Program-made: the position numbers and the translations under genes | Source: Treponema sp. | GTDB taxonomy: Bacteria > Spirochaetota > Spirochaetia > Treponematales > Treponemataceae | Assembly: GCA_023231445.1 (NCBI GenBank) | Contig: JALNVF010000086.1 | Span: 1 to 14,360, forward strand | Length of the DNA: 14,360 bases | Direction of reading: 5' to 3' | Shown here: in pieces, positions 1 to 6,813 of the stretch | Layout of the letters: each line of letters starts with the position of its first letter | How positions within the stretch are numbered: position 1 is the stretch's first letter | The notes under the pieces: model-generated | The model's input: only the letters and a program-made list of their open reading frames with translations | What the model was told of the DNA's origin: nothing | The model's database searches: none

Positions 1-1194
1 ACGGAACTGAAGCGCTATATTGAAACCCATACAGGGCTGCCGGTACGCAATCTTACCTGTACCGGCAACAGAAACGTCGCTCCCGCTGCCGGTAATACCG
101 CAGAATTCAGCGGTATTGTGAATGACTACGCAGCCTCCCTTCTTCAGCAGCTGCCGTGCCAGCGCATGAACGACAATACCGGCCGGCGTGCACTGTGGAA
201 CGATCCGGCTCTACGCGGTATTATATATCTGACGATCAAGTTCTGCGACTATTACGGTGCGGAATACGCGGATATACAGGACAAAATACACATACCGCTT
301 CTGAAAATAGAAAGCGATTTCACAAAACAGAGCGAAGGACAGCTTTTAACACGTATTGAGGCATTCGCGGAAACAATCAGAGGTAAGACCATGACTGTCA
401 AAAAAAACGTAACGGATAAAAAATATTTTGTCGGAATAGACAGCGGTTCAACAAGTACCGATGTCGTCGTTATTGACCGCGGTAAAAATATAGTTGCACA
501 GTCGATTATTGCAACAGGCGCAGGCGCTGAAAAAGGTGCACAGAAATGCCTTCAGCTTGCACTCAATGAAGCGCACCTGGACTGCGACGATATCGCAAAT
601 GTCGTAACGACAGGATACGGACGCGAATACATCAGGACTGGTGACGAAAGCATCACCGAAATTTCATGCCACGCAAAAGGGGCTTTCTTTCTTGAACCGT
701 CAGTCAGAACCGTCATAGACATCGGAGGACAGGACAGCAAAGTAATCGTTCTGAACGATAACGGTACTGTTTCAAATTTCGTCATGAACGATAAGTGTGC
801 CGCCGGAACAGGCCGTTTTATAGAAGCGATGGCCCGTGCGCTCGGACTGTCGCTCAGTGAAATAAGCAGGCTCGGTATGGACTGCACCGAAGATATCACC
901 ATAAGCAGTATGTGCACAGTTTTCGCCGAGTCGGAAGTCGTATCGCTCGTCGCACAGAACAAGAGCGTGAACGACATCGTACACGGCATAGACAAATCTG
1001 TTGCGGCAAAAGTTGCATCGCTGGCTTCCCGGCTTCACACACAGAACGAATGGATGATGACGGGCGGAGTCGCGCAGAACGGCGGAATCGTTAATGCGCT
1101 TGAATCAAGGCTTGGAATCAGGCTGCACATATCAGACAAAGCGCAGCTCTGCGGAGCACTGGGCGCTGCACTGTTCGCTCTGGGAGATAATTAA
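1..1194 (+). CDS. 2-hydroxyacyl-CoA dehydratase subunit fused to its ATP-dependent activase (partial, 5' end missing)
   Basis: The frame is open from base 1, so the gene begins left of the window; the GTG at 118 is only an internal codon. Residues 1 to about 128 (window numbering) resemble the C-terminal end of HgdB/BcrC-type dehydratase subunits, ending in a GQLLTRIEAFAE motif. From about residue 140 the protein is a BcrAD/BadFG/HgdC activase: phosphate-1 loop GIDSGSTSTD, phosphate-2 motif DIGGQDSK, and adenosine motif TGGVAQNGG. Two cysteines, in DKCAAGTG (codon 266) and SSMCTVFAES (codon 305), are 39 residues apart, matching the spacing of the [4Fe-4S] ligands of HgdC. Such activases use ATP to drive one electron into the dehydratase, which removes water from 2-hydroxyacyl-CoA in anaerobes; the substrate here is unknown. 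An ATG at 391 after AGAGG could give a separate activase, but no stop separates the parts. Confidence 0.88.
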   Translation, partial: TELKRYIETHTGLPVRNLTCTGNRNVAPAAGNTAEFSGIVNDYAASLLQQLPCQRMNDNTGRRALWNDPALRGIIYLTIKFCDYYGAEYADIQDKIHIPLLKIESDFTKQSEGQLLTRIEAFAETIRGKTMTVKKNVTDKKYFVGIDSGSTSTDVVVIDRGKNIVAQSIIATGAGAEKGAQKCLQLALNEAHLDCDDIANVVTTGYGREYIRTGDESITEISCHAKGAFFLEPSVRTVIDIGGQDSKVIVLNDNGTVSNFVMNDKCAAGTGRFIEAMARALGLSLSEISRLGMDCTEDITISSMCTVFAESEVVSLVAQNKSVNDIVHGIDKSVAAKVASLASRLHTQNEWMMTGGVAQNGGIVNALESRLGIRLHISDKAQLCGALGAALFALGDN

Positions 1195-1203
1195 AGGAAG
1201 TAT

Positions 1204-1223
1204 GTACGGCATCCATCCCGTAC
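1204..1223 (+). other. Small stem-loop between dehydratase/activase and HAD genes
   Basis: GTACGG (1204-1209) and CCGTAC (1218-1223) form a perfect 6-bp stem with an 8-nt loop in the 59-bp spacer. There is no T-run, so it is not a normal intrinsic terminator. It could slow 3' decay of the upstream message or tune read-through into the HAD gene; both are guesses. Confidence 0.3.
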
Positions 1224-1253
1224 TGCTGACGCGGAGTCTTTATAGGAATATAT

Positions 1254-1919
1254 ATGTCAAAAGATTTTATGCTGTTCGACCTTGACGGGACGCTTACCGA
1301 TCCCGCACCCGGTATTACAAATTCACTCATCTACGCACTCAAATGGTATGGTATAGAGGTTGCAGACAGGACGTCGTTATACAAGTATATCGGCCCGCCG
1401 CTTCTGGATACGTTCTCGCAGGGATTCGGATTCAGTCAGAAAAAGGCAGCAGAAGCTGTCATAAAATACCGTGAGTACTTTGCGGATAAAGGACTGTTTG
1501 AGAACAAAGTATACGACGGTATCCCGGAACTGCTGCACACACTCAAAGAAAAAGGAAAAGTGCTTATTGTTGCGACGTCAAAACCGGAAGAATATTCCGT
1601 ACGCATTCTTACTCATTTCGGCCTTGATAAATTTTTTGCGGCCGTCTGCGGCAGCAACATGGACGAATCGCGCAGCAAAAAATCGGAAGTGATTGCGTAT
1701 GCACTTGAAAAAGCACACATCCCGGACAAATCACGTGCGATTATGACAGGAGACAGAAAACACGACATTATCGGCGCTAAAGAATGCGGCATCGCATCGT
1801 GCGGTGTACTTTTCGGCTACGGCAGCAGAACCGAACTCACGGACGCGGGCGCGGACTACATCGCGGACGGCATACCGGAACTGGAACGGATTCTGCTTAC
1901 GGACGCACAGCAGGCATAA
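1254..1919 (+). CDS. HAD-superfamily (subfamily IA) phosphatase, phosphoglycolate-phosphatase-like
   Basis: A 221-residue soluble HAD hydrolase. Motif I is FDLDGTLTD (nucleophile D9, acid D11), motif II is VATSKP (T108/S109), the motif III lysine is near K142/K143, and motif IV is TGDRKHD (166-171). A helical C1 cap lies between motifs I and II, as in Gph/5'-nucleotidase-like members. These enzymes remove phosphate from small metabolites; the substrate cannot be read from sequence. The ATG at 1254 has AGGA at 1244-1247 and leads straight into motif I. It follows the dehydratase/activase gene by 59 bp with no obvious promoter, so co-transcription is likely. Its stop lies 9 bp from the stop of the convergent tam gene. 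A weak 6-bp hairpin (1907-1912 with 1924-1929) spans the junction without a T-run. Confidence 0.85.
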   Translation: MSKDFMLFDLDGTLTDPAPGITNSLIYALKWYGIEVADRTSLYKYIGPPLLDTFSQGFGFSQKKAAEAVIKYREYFADKGLFENKVYDGIPELLHTLKEKGKVLIVATSKPEEYSVRILTHFGLDKFFAAVCGSNMDESRSKKSEVIAYALEKAHIPDKSRAIMTGDRKHDIIGAKECGIASCGVLFGYGSRTELTDAGADYIADGIPELERILLTDAQQA

Positions 1920-1928
1920 AAGATGCTG

Positions 1929-2702
1929 TCAGATACCTTTATAGGCTACCACGAACAGACGCTTGAACGGGAATAAAACTTTCCCGTTGGAGCATTCGCG
2001 GTATTCCGTTTTCAACGATTCAGTAATACTGTCAATCAGGAGTTTCTTCTGTTCATTAGATTCAAGTCTTGCCAGATACGGCCTAAGGCCGGTCGATTCT
2101 ATCATCGTAACAATGTCTTCCGCAGATTTCATCTCATGAATATAATCTGTCTGCCACATAGTAATACAGGTGGAATACCTGCACAACGTATTGTAATACC
2201 AGTCAGGCCGGTGAAATTCAAAAACGTCTGCCAGAGAAAAAGTATCGGTTCTGCGGAGTTTGTGATATTCTTCATCAATAATCTTCGCAACAGGCATATC
2301 ACCGTATTCGGGCATCTGAAATGCAATAACCCCTGACTCCGTTACCATACCTGCCAGTTTTTCCATGAGCTTTTCCTGATTAAGTATCCACTGAATAACT
2401 GCATTTGAAAACACTACATCAAATTTGTCACCGGTATTCCATGTCATAATATCCTGCATTTTCCATTCAATGTCAGGATATGTCGCCCGGGCTTTGTCGA
2501 TCATTGCACCGGATGAATCTATTCCCACAATCCGTGCATTTTCCCATTTCTGACTGACAAGATGAGTGCTGTTTCCGGGACCGCAGCCGTAATCAAGTAC
2601 GGATTTTACTTCAGGCAGTGCAATTCTTGAAAGCAGATCTTTTACCGGCTGATTCCGCTGATTACTATACTGCAGATACAAATCCGGATTCCAGTCATCC
2701 AT
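1929..2702 (-). CDS. tam: Trans-aconitate 2-methyltransferase
   Basis: A 257-residue class I SAM-dependent methyltransferase that aligns from end to end with my memory of E. coli Tam: N-terminal DDWNPDLYLQYSNQRNQP, SAM motif I LDYGCGPGNSTHLV (36-49), motif II acid in GIDSSGAM (60-67), SNAVIQWI, FQMPEYGDMP, the MWQTDY...TGLRPYLARL region, and a C-terminal FPFKRLFVVA. Tam methylates trans-aconitate, a by-product of citrate metabolism that inhibits aconitase. I chose the ATG at 2700-2702: AAGGAG (complement of 2709-2714) lies 6 nt ahead of it. The GTG immediately before it would be only 3 nt from that site. The gene stands alone, convergent with the HAD gene and divergent from the broken hydrolase gene, with its own promoter. 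Confidence 0.86.
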   Translation of the reverse strand: MDDWNPDLYLQYSNQRNQPVKDLLSRIALPEVKSVLDYGCGPGNSTHLVSQKWENARIVGIDSSGAMIDKARATYPDIEWKMQDIMTWNTGDKFDVVFSNAVIQWILNQEKLMEKLAGMVTESGVIAFQMPEYGDMPVAKIIDEEYHKLRRTDTFSLADVFEFHRPDWYYNTLCRYSTCITMWQTDYIHEMKSAEDIVTMIESTGLRPYLARLESNEQKKLLIDSITESLKTEYRECSNGKVLFPFKRLFVVAYKGI

Positions 2703-2736
2703 CACTTTCTCCTTAAATATTTAATTATAATAAATA

Positions 2737-2765
2737 TTATTATCGTAATTAAAGTGAAAAGTCAA
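2737..2765 (-). promoter_or_regulatory. Sigma70-like promoter for tam
   Basis: Read on the minus strand, TTGACT (2765-2760) is followed after exactly 17 nt by TAATAA (2742-2737). The predicted start near 2730 gives a leader of about 28 nt carrying AAGGAG. A perfect 8-bp inverted repeat, AATATTTA/TAAATATT (2716-2723 and 2731-2738), overlaps the -10 edge and start region and could be an operator, though the DNA is so AT-rich that chance is a fair explanation. Confidence 0.55.
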
Positions 2766-2839
2766 CGAAATATCAAACTATAAAATATACATATCAGTGA
2801 AACAGGAATTCAAATTATTTTATAAAGATGTTATAACAA

Positions 2840-2845
2840 TATAAT
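2840..2845 (+). promoter_or_regulatory. Possible -10 element for the broken hydrolase gene
   Basis: A perfect TATAAT lies 38 bp before the ATG at 2883. No convincing -35 is present at 16-18 bp (only T-rich sequence), so the call rests on the -10 alone in AT-rich DNA. Confidence 0.3.
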
Positions 2846-2882
2846 AATACAGTTGTTTGTAAGGTAAAAATACAAGACACAC

Positions 2883-3137
2883 ATGAACAAAAACAGAAAA
2901 AAAATACAGAAACCGGTAGTAATCATCCTGTGTCTTACAGGACTGCTGCTGCTGCGGATTCATACAGCAAATTCAAATAATCCTGATAAAAAAATCAGAA
3001 CCTTTCAGGCGGCGGACATCCGCAGGATCCATGTTTCATACGGGAAAGGCAGTGTTTATCTCTCCAGAAGTCTGACAGACGACCTGACTGTCAGCATACG
3101 CTCCGGCCAGGGAAGTAATTTCGGTATTTACGAATAA
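2883..3137 (+). pseudogene. 5' fragment of a frameshifted exported hydrolase gene
   Basis: An 84-codon frame that ends soon after the coding signal appears to move to another frame. It begins with a basic stretch (MNKNRKKIQK) followed by a hydrophobic segment (residues 11-25), a signal peptide or membrane anchor, so the product was probably exported. No lipobox is visible. The best AAGG is 18 nt upstream, giving a weak ribosome site. The remaining ~55 residues match nothing I recognise on their own. The next frame is open from 3085, overlapping the end of this one, and carries the catalytic core. I infer one gene broken by a +1 shift at about 3080-3105. A sequencing error or a real separate short protein are the alternatives. 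Confidence 0.55.
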
Positions 3138-3570
3138 AAAATTTAATCATGCATCTCTGTCGTTCGACTCTGATCTGGAAACGATCGTCAGTTATAACGG
3201 TGGAGAAAAAGTAAATCCTCCCGGACTTAATTACGAAATGTTGAAATATTTTAACAAAAAACCGGACTCTTCGGTCATTGTTTACAAACTGCAGGCTTCT
3301 GTAGAACAAAAACAGAAGATGATAGACAAAATCAGAGAAATAAATAAAGAAGGGAGCGCCTATAATCTGATCGGTCTTGTTTTTAAATATTCATGGAAAC
3401 CGAATATCATGTTCTGTTCTCAATTTGTTTATGCAATGCTCCAGTATGAAGGCCTCGCTTATTTTACAAAGCAGGCCGCATATGTAAAGCCAACAGATTT
3501 AATAGAGCTGGACTATTACAGGAAGCTCGAATTTGCCTACGAAATCAAACTGAATAAAAAAGACGAATAG
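3085..3570 (+). pseudogene. 3' fragment: permuted papain-like (YiiX/NlpC-P60-type) cysteine hydrolase core
   Basis: This frame is open from 3085 but has no usable start there. The first ATG with a long frame is 3238, which lacks a Shine-Dalgarno site and would remove the conserved histidine. Translated from 3085 it contains VFTNKKFNHASLSFD with the candidate catalytic His at 3148-3150, and MFCSQFVYAML with the candidate Cys at 3415-3417. His before Cys is the order of circularly permuted NlpC/P60-like proteins such as YiiX. The later KPTDLIELDYY also fits that family, which acts on amide or acyl bonds of cell-envelope substrates. Start, signal peptide and catalytic core are in different frames, so the gene is probably inactive as sequenced. 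A 13-bp terminator hairpin follows the stop. Confidence 0.6.
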
Positions 3571-3581
3571 AAATAAAGGAG

Positions 3582-3625
3582 TGAATTGATAAAAACATTT
3601 CCAGCATTTTATCAATTCAGTTTTA
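3582..3625 (+). terminator. Intrinsic terminator after the broken hydrolase gene
   Basis: TGAATTGATAAAA (3582-3594) pairs perfectly with TTTTATCAATTCA (3607-3619): a 13-bp AT-rich stem and 12-nt loop, followed by GTTTTAT. The A-run on the upstream side means it might also work on the other strand. Confidence 0.6.
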
Positions 3626-3639
3626 TCTGATAATCAACA

Positions 3640-3734
3640 ACCCCGACGCAAGCACGGGGTATGGAGTTCTCTAAAGGTATTGCAGTCGGGATTTAATACC
3701 CTTCATACGCCCCAGGGGGCGGGGTATTAAACCC
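3640..3734. repeat. Compound palindromic (REP/MITE-like) repeat element
   Basis: Two GC-rich palindromes sit between convergent transcription units. The first is ACCCCG (3640-3645) with CGGGGT (3655-3660). The second is nested. Its outer arms are TTTAATACCC (3692-3701) and GGGTATTAAA (3722-3731), extended by GGG (3688-3690) with CCC (3732-3734). Its inner arms are CGCCCC (3708-3713) and GGGGCG (3716-3721) around a 2-nt loop. No T-run follows on either strand, so a plain terminator is unlikely. The GC content contrasts sharply with the AT-rich surroundings. A degenerate copy of the right end occurs at 13384-13406, which suggests a dispersed family. Confidence 0.6.
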
Positions 3735-3782
3735 TCCGCACGAATAACATTCTCATTCCTTCTTTACCAGTTACAGCCATAT

Positions 3783-5045
3783 TTAAATCAGACTTTCAAA
3801 GTCTTTCTGCATAAAATCAAACAGTTCATTGACGGTGTTTTTATCTTTTTCGGTTCCATACAGACTGCTGGACATCGTACACTGATTTTCAAACGTAGAA
3901 ACGGATACTTGAAAATAAGGAACGTTTTTTACTGCGGTACTAATAAAGGCATCTTCTGTCTTAAGACTGCCAAAACCAAGTTTTCCGCTGTCGAGCACTC
4001 CAAGATTTGTATACGAAGTCACGGGAATGGGAGACAGTTTATAAAATAATTTCCTGATTATGCGGAACGGCAGAATACAAAACGCCATATGATAGAGTAT
4101 CGGCATCTTCAGGCAGCCGTCGTTTTTTTTCTGAAGTCTCATTTGAGATGAAACTTTTTTCAGTGTTTCATCAAAGGATTCGTTATTTACCATGTCGATA
4201 TTGCATCTGTAATTTGCCGTCAGATTACAGATACTGTATGACGTATTTCCTTTCATGTATTTACGGAGATCAACAGGGCAGGGCACCGTAATGCTTGTAG
4301 AACCGGTACTGTGATGCAGCGCACGCATGTATGCAGTGAGCAGCATATCGTTAATACTGGCCGAATTTTCGTGCGCATGGTTCCTTATAGTAAAAAACAG
4401 CTCAGTGTCAAATTTTCTGATAGCAATGAACGGTTTTTCTGCATTGCCTTCAAGAGGCATATACACAGCAGGATCAGGAATATGTGCGTCCGATTTTGTA
4501 AGAAGTATATCCAGTTTCCGGTCAAAGCTCAGATTCCGCAGAAGGCAGGAAAAACTCCGGTTATTTGAACACTTCATGATATTTGAAAATCCGGAATTTT
4601 TCTCACATTCCGAATACAAAGAAGCCAGCAGATACAAGTACTGTTTAAAGCCTCCACCGTCACTGACCATATGGTTGATAATTATACAGAGTGTGTCCCA
4701 ATCATCGTCAACAAGAAGGAACAGATTCAGCTGCGGACCCGATGCTATATTTATAGAAGAATTCAGTAATATATCAGAAACTTTTCTCCCGTCTTCCCGT
4801 AAACGGACAACGTGTACAATGTTGCCCGCCGTACATCCACGCTTTATCCAGCAATGGCGTTTTTCGTCAAAACCATAATTGATCAAAGGAAATACAGAAG
4901 CAGACAGATTTACTGCACGATTTAAAACAACAGTATCTACATGCCCTGTAAAACTGATACAGCAGCGGATAAGCGGTTGCTGTACGGCACGGTAAAAATA
5001 CTGCATACAGTCAAATGGTTCTGCTTTAATTTTATCGTTTCTCAT
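3783..5045 (-). CDS. Free-standing condensation-superfamily (CAT-like) acyltransferase
   Basis: A 420-residue protein about the size of a single condensation, PapA or alcohol-acetyltransferase domain. The active-site motif is INHMVSDGGG (123-132), fitting HxxxDG with H125 and D129; the first histidine of the classical HHxxxDG is Asn here. A PVDLRKYM segment mid-protein and a C-terminal region rich in short beta-strands suit the two-lobed chloramphenicol-acetyltransferase fold. Such enzymes move an acyl group from CoA or a carrier protein to an alcohol or amine, for example in lipid or secondary-metabolite assembly. No carrier-protein or adenylation gene lies nearby, so the donor is unknown. 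No signal peptide is visible, suggesting a cytoplasmic location. The ATG at 5043-5045 has AAGGA 8 nt upstream. It lies 58 bp downstream of tetR on the same strand and is probably in its operon. Confidence 0.7.
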   Translation of the reverse strand: MRNDKIKAEPFDCMQYFYRAVQQPLIRCCISFTGHVDTVVLNRAVNLSASVFPLINYGFDEKRHCWIKRGCTAGNIVHVVRLREDGRKVSDILLNSSINIASGPQLNLFLLVDDDWDTLCIIINHMVSDGGGFKQYLYLLASLYSECEKNSGFSNIMKCSNNRSFSCLLRNLSFDRKLDILLTKSDAHIPDPAVYMPLEGNAEKPFIAIRKFDTELFFTIRNHAHENSASINDMLLTAYMRALHHSTGSTSITVPCPVDLRKYMKGNTSYSICNLTANYRCNIDMVNNESFDETLKKVSSQMRLQKKNDGCLKMPILYHMAFCILPFRIIRKLFYKLSPIPVTSYTNLGVLDSGKLGFGSLKTEDAFISTAVKNVPYFQVSVSTFENQCTMSSSLYGTEKDKNTVNELFDFMQKDFESLI

Positions 5046-5103
5046 GTATCTAATCCTTCACTGATCCATACATATCGGTTAATTCATTATTTAAATCAAG
5101 AAA

Positions 5104-5694
5104 CTATATTCGTTTTGATATCTGGCAGAACATAATGCTGCATAAAGATCCGATGACAGCCTCTCTGTCATGACTGCCTGTATCCCTCAGTACAACACAG
5201 ACTCCTTCAACAAAAGCAGAAGCAAGCACATAAAAAATGAACGGGTCGGAAGTTTTTACTTCTTTTGATAATCGCTCCTCGAGAATATTCTGAATCCGTG
5301 CTATCAATTCCTGTCTGGTATTTTCATAAGGAGAACATACGCTTTTATCAAGAAGAATCAGCAGTTCTTTTCCATGTCCGGAAAATGCTTCAAGCATCTG
5401 GTTATAAAACCGTCTGATCAGTATCTGTGCCTGTTCATCTTCCCAGGGATCTTTGGCAGCTTCAATCTCGACCTGAATTTTCGAAGTAATACCGGCAATC
5501 CGGTCATAGACTGACCCGACTGCATTCCTGAACAGTGCCTCTTTGTTATCAAAATACCGGTAAATAGTACCCATAACAATGCCTGCATGAGCGGCTATCA
5601 CCCGCATGGAAGAATCACGGTACCCTTTTTCGCTGAATTCTGCCAAAGCAGCCTTAATAATATCATTTTTAATGTCATCTTTTAGAAACTGCAT
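5104..5694 (-). CDS. TetR/AcrR-family transcriptional regulator
   Basis: A 196-residue repressor-type protein. The N-terminal helix-turn-helix is clear: IIKAALAEFSEKGYRDSSM, then the recognition region at about residues 30-50 ending in the family signature GTIYRYFDNKEALF. The C-terminal two-thirds is helical and variable, forming the ligand and dimer domain; its ligand is not predictable, but the partner gene suggests an acyl compound or a toxic alcohol. It is first in a two-gene operon with the condensation-like acyltransferase. A palindrome two bases upstream of its start codon, directly below the predicted promoter, suggests it represses itself and the acyltransferase. There is no strong Shine-Dalgarno site ahead of the ATG at 5692-5694, so translation may be modest. 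Confidence 0.85.
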   Translation of the reverse strand: MQFLKDDIKNDIIKAALAEFSEKGYRDSSMRVIAAHAGIVMGTIYRYFDNKEALFRNAVGSVYDRIAGITSKIQVEIEAAKDPWEDEQAQILIRRFYNQMLEAFSGHGKELLILLDKSVCSPYENTRQELIARIQNILEERLSKEVKTSDPFIFYVLASAFVEGVCVVLRDTGSHDREAVIGSLCSIMFCQISKRI

Positions 5695-5695
5695 T

Positions 5696-5713
5696 AATAA
5701 TCACTTGATCATT
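5696..5713. promoter_or_regulatory. Candidate TetR operator
   Basis: AATAATCA-CT-TGATCATT is an 18-bp palindrome (8-bp arms, one mismatch, 2-bp centre). It lies just downstream of the predicted tetR transcription start and 2 bp before its start codon, where a bound dimer would block the promoter. Confidence 0.5.
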
Positions 5714-5720
5714 TTTATTT

Positions 5721-5749
5721 AAAATATGCTCTTTTCAAACATATGTCAA
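5721..5749 (-). promoter_or_regulatory. Promoter of the tetR-acyltransferase operon
   Basis: On the minus strand, a consensus TTGACA (5749-5744) is followed after 17 nt by TATTTT (5726-5721), 4/6 to the -10 consensus. The predicted start near 5714 abuts the palindromic operator. Confidence 0.6.
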
Positions 5750-5828
5750 GCATTCACGATTCCCCGGCAACACACGGCCGCTGTAACTGTACCGGATATT
5801 CTGCCTTTCCCGACAAGCTGTTTTTTGG

Positions 5829-5834
5829 TATAGT
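5829..5834 (+). promoter_or_regulatory. -10 element of the Cof-type HAD gene (predicted leaderless)
   Basis: TATAGT (5/6 to consensus) ends 6 nt before the ATG at 5841, so transcription should start at or within a base or two of the start codon. No Shine-Dalgarno sequence precedes that ATG. No good -35 is visible at normal spacing. Confidence 0.4.
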
Positions 5835-5840
5835 ACAGTT

Positions 5841-6617
5841 ATGTCTGTTTTTTTCTTTGATCTCGACGGCACCCTCTGGGACGAAAACGGTATTATTCCT
5901 GAAAGTACAAAAAAATCACTTAAACTGCTTCATAAAGCCGGTCATACGCTCTGTATCTGCACCGGACGGACAAGAGGTTTTCTGAACGTACCCGGCCTTG
6001 CAGAACTTCCCTTCGACGGATGTGTTTACGGCTGTGGTACACACATCGTGTATAAAGACCGTGACCTGTTCAACACATTCCTTACTCCGGAAGAAATATT
6101 CTGCATAACCACCGGCTGCAAAACATTTAAACTGGAACCGATCCTTGAAGGACCTGAATATATGTATATAAATCCGTCTTTCCGTCAGGCTCCTGAAATG
6201 CAGAAAGCGATATGTCAGTACAGGAATCCTCCTCAGTCGGCAATGGATGAACCTTCCGCCATACATATACAGAAGGCAACCTGTATTTACACAGCAGCAA
6301 GCGACGCCGTACAGTTCAACCGGGAACTTGCAGCGCATTTTACCGTAATAGCACGGAACGGATTATCCGAAATCGTACCCAAAAGTTACTCAAAGGCAAG
6401 CGGCATACGCTGTCTGCTCGATTTTCTGCATATGGACAAATCAAGTTCATATGCGTTCGGAGACAGTGAAAACGATCTGCCGATGCTCTCGTATGCCGGA
6501 CACAGCATCGCTATGGGCAGCAGCCCGGATTCTGTAAAACAGGCGGCAGAATTCGTCACCAGCGATATACACAGCGACGGCATTTACAACGCACTCAGAA
6601 AACTGCAGTTCATCTGA
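5841..6617 (+). CDS. Cof-type HAD-IIB phosphatase
   Basis: A 258-residue HAD hydrolase of the Cof/YidA class. Motif I FFDLDGTL (D7, D9) starts almost at the N-terminus, motif II is CTGRTRG (T41), the motif III lysine is in SYSKASG (K185), and motif IV is GDSENDLPML (207-216). The insert between motifs II and III is the alpha/beta C2B cap. The C-terminal AGHSIAMGSSPDSVKQAAEFVT is the usual Cof ending. Such enzymes remove phosphate from sugar phosphates, flavin or PLP-type substrates; the specific one is unknown. The ATG at 5841 is the only conventional start after the in-frame stop at 5784. It lacks a ribosome site but sits 6 nt after TATAGT, suggesting a leaderless message. It is divergent from tetR, and a TGATAA double stop ends it. 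Confidence 0.87.
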   Translation: MSVFFFDLDGTLWDENGIIPESTKKSLKLLHKAGHTLCICTGRTRGFLNVPGLAELPFDGCVYGCGTHIVYKDRDLFNTFLTPEEIFCITTGCKTFKLEPILEGPEYMYINPSFRQAPEMQKAICQYRNPPQSAMDEPSAIHIQKATCIYTAASDAVQFNRELAAHFTVIARNGLSEIVPKSYSKASGIRCLLDFLHMDKSSSYAFGDSENDLPMLSYAGHSIAMGSSPDSVKQAAEFVTSDIHSDGIYNALRKLQFI

Positions 6618-6630
6618 TAAAAGGAAAGGT

Positions 6631-6813
6631 ACAGGTTACCGGAAAATCACCAGAATCTACCGGGCAAAGAACGTGGCCTGCATGAACAGCAGACCTATTC
6701 CCACTTTATACAGCATCAATGCAGTAGACCGTACCATTTATATAAACACGTTCAGCAAAACACCTGCTTCAACAGTCCGCATCAGTTATATAGTGCTCCC
6801 AGAAAGGCCATAA
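6631..6813 (+). pseudogene. Remnant of a MocR-type (GntR-aminotransferase) transcriptional regulator
   Basis: This lies in the 333-bp gap before the lipoprotein gene. The frame 6682-6813 encodes 43 residues including SRPIPTLYSINAVDRTIYIN and then FSKTPASTVRISYIVLP. These match the aminotransferase-like half of MocR/PdxR regulators around the PLP lysine (typical pattern: RPIPaLqslD, YiGTFSKtlaPslRisYmvLP). Upstream, HQN (6648-6656, another frame) followed by ACC-GGG resembles the SHQxPTG motif of the same proteins, but only about 25 bp from RPIP instead of over 100, so an internal deletion and frameshifts are implied. Possible further traces (ATAVNSLQTV-like, about 6860-6892) lie beyond the stop. 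The N-terminal DNA-binding part is absent. This is a decayed gene, not a functional short protein. Confidence 0.6.

Noticed and set aside
1202..1285. A 27-residue frame starting at ATG 1202 right after AAGGAAG, overlapping the HAD gene start.
   Set aside because: The ribosome site is too close to the ATG, the peptide has no recognisable features, and its second half lies out of frame inside the HAD coding sequence.
3575..3630. AAAGGAG followed by a TTG and a 14-codon frame after the broken hydrolase.
   Set aside because: The frame lies entirely within the terminator hairpin and has no support as a gene.
3640..3734. Palindromes here as a CRISPR repeat or an intrinsic terminator.
   Set aside because: There is no regular repeat-spacer array, and no T-run follows the stems on either strand.
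4327..4878. A 183-codon plus-strand frame opposite the acyltransferase gene.
   Set aside because: It is an antisense shadow of a clearly conserved coding region, with no motif or ribosome site of its own.
5916..6338. A 140-codon minus-strand frame opposite the Cof-type HAD gene.
   Set aside because: All HAD motifs are in the plus-strand frame; the antisense product has no recognisable domain.
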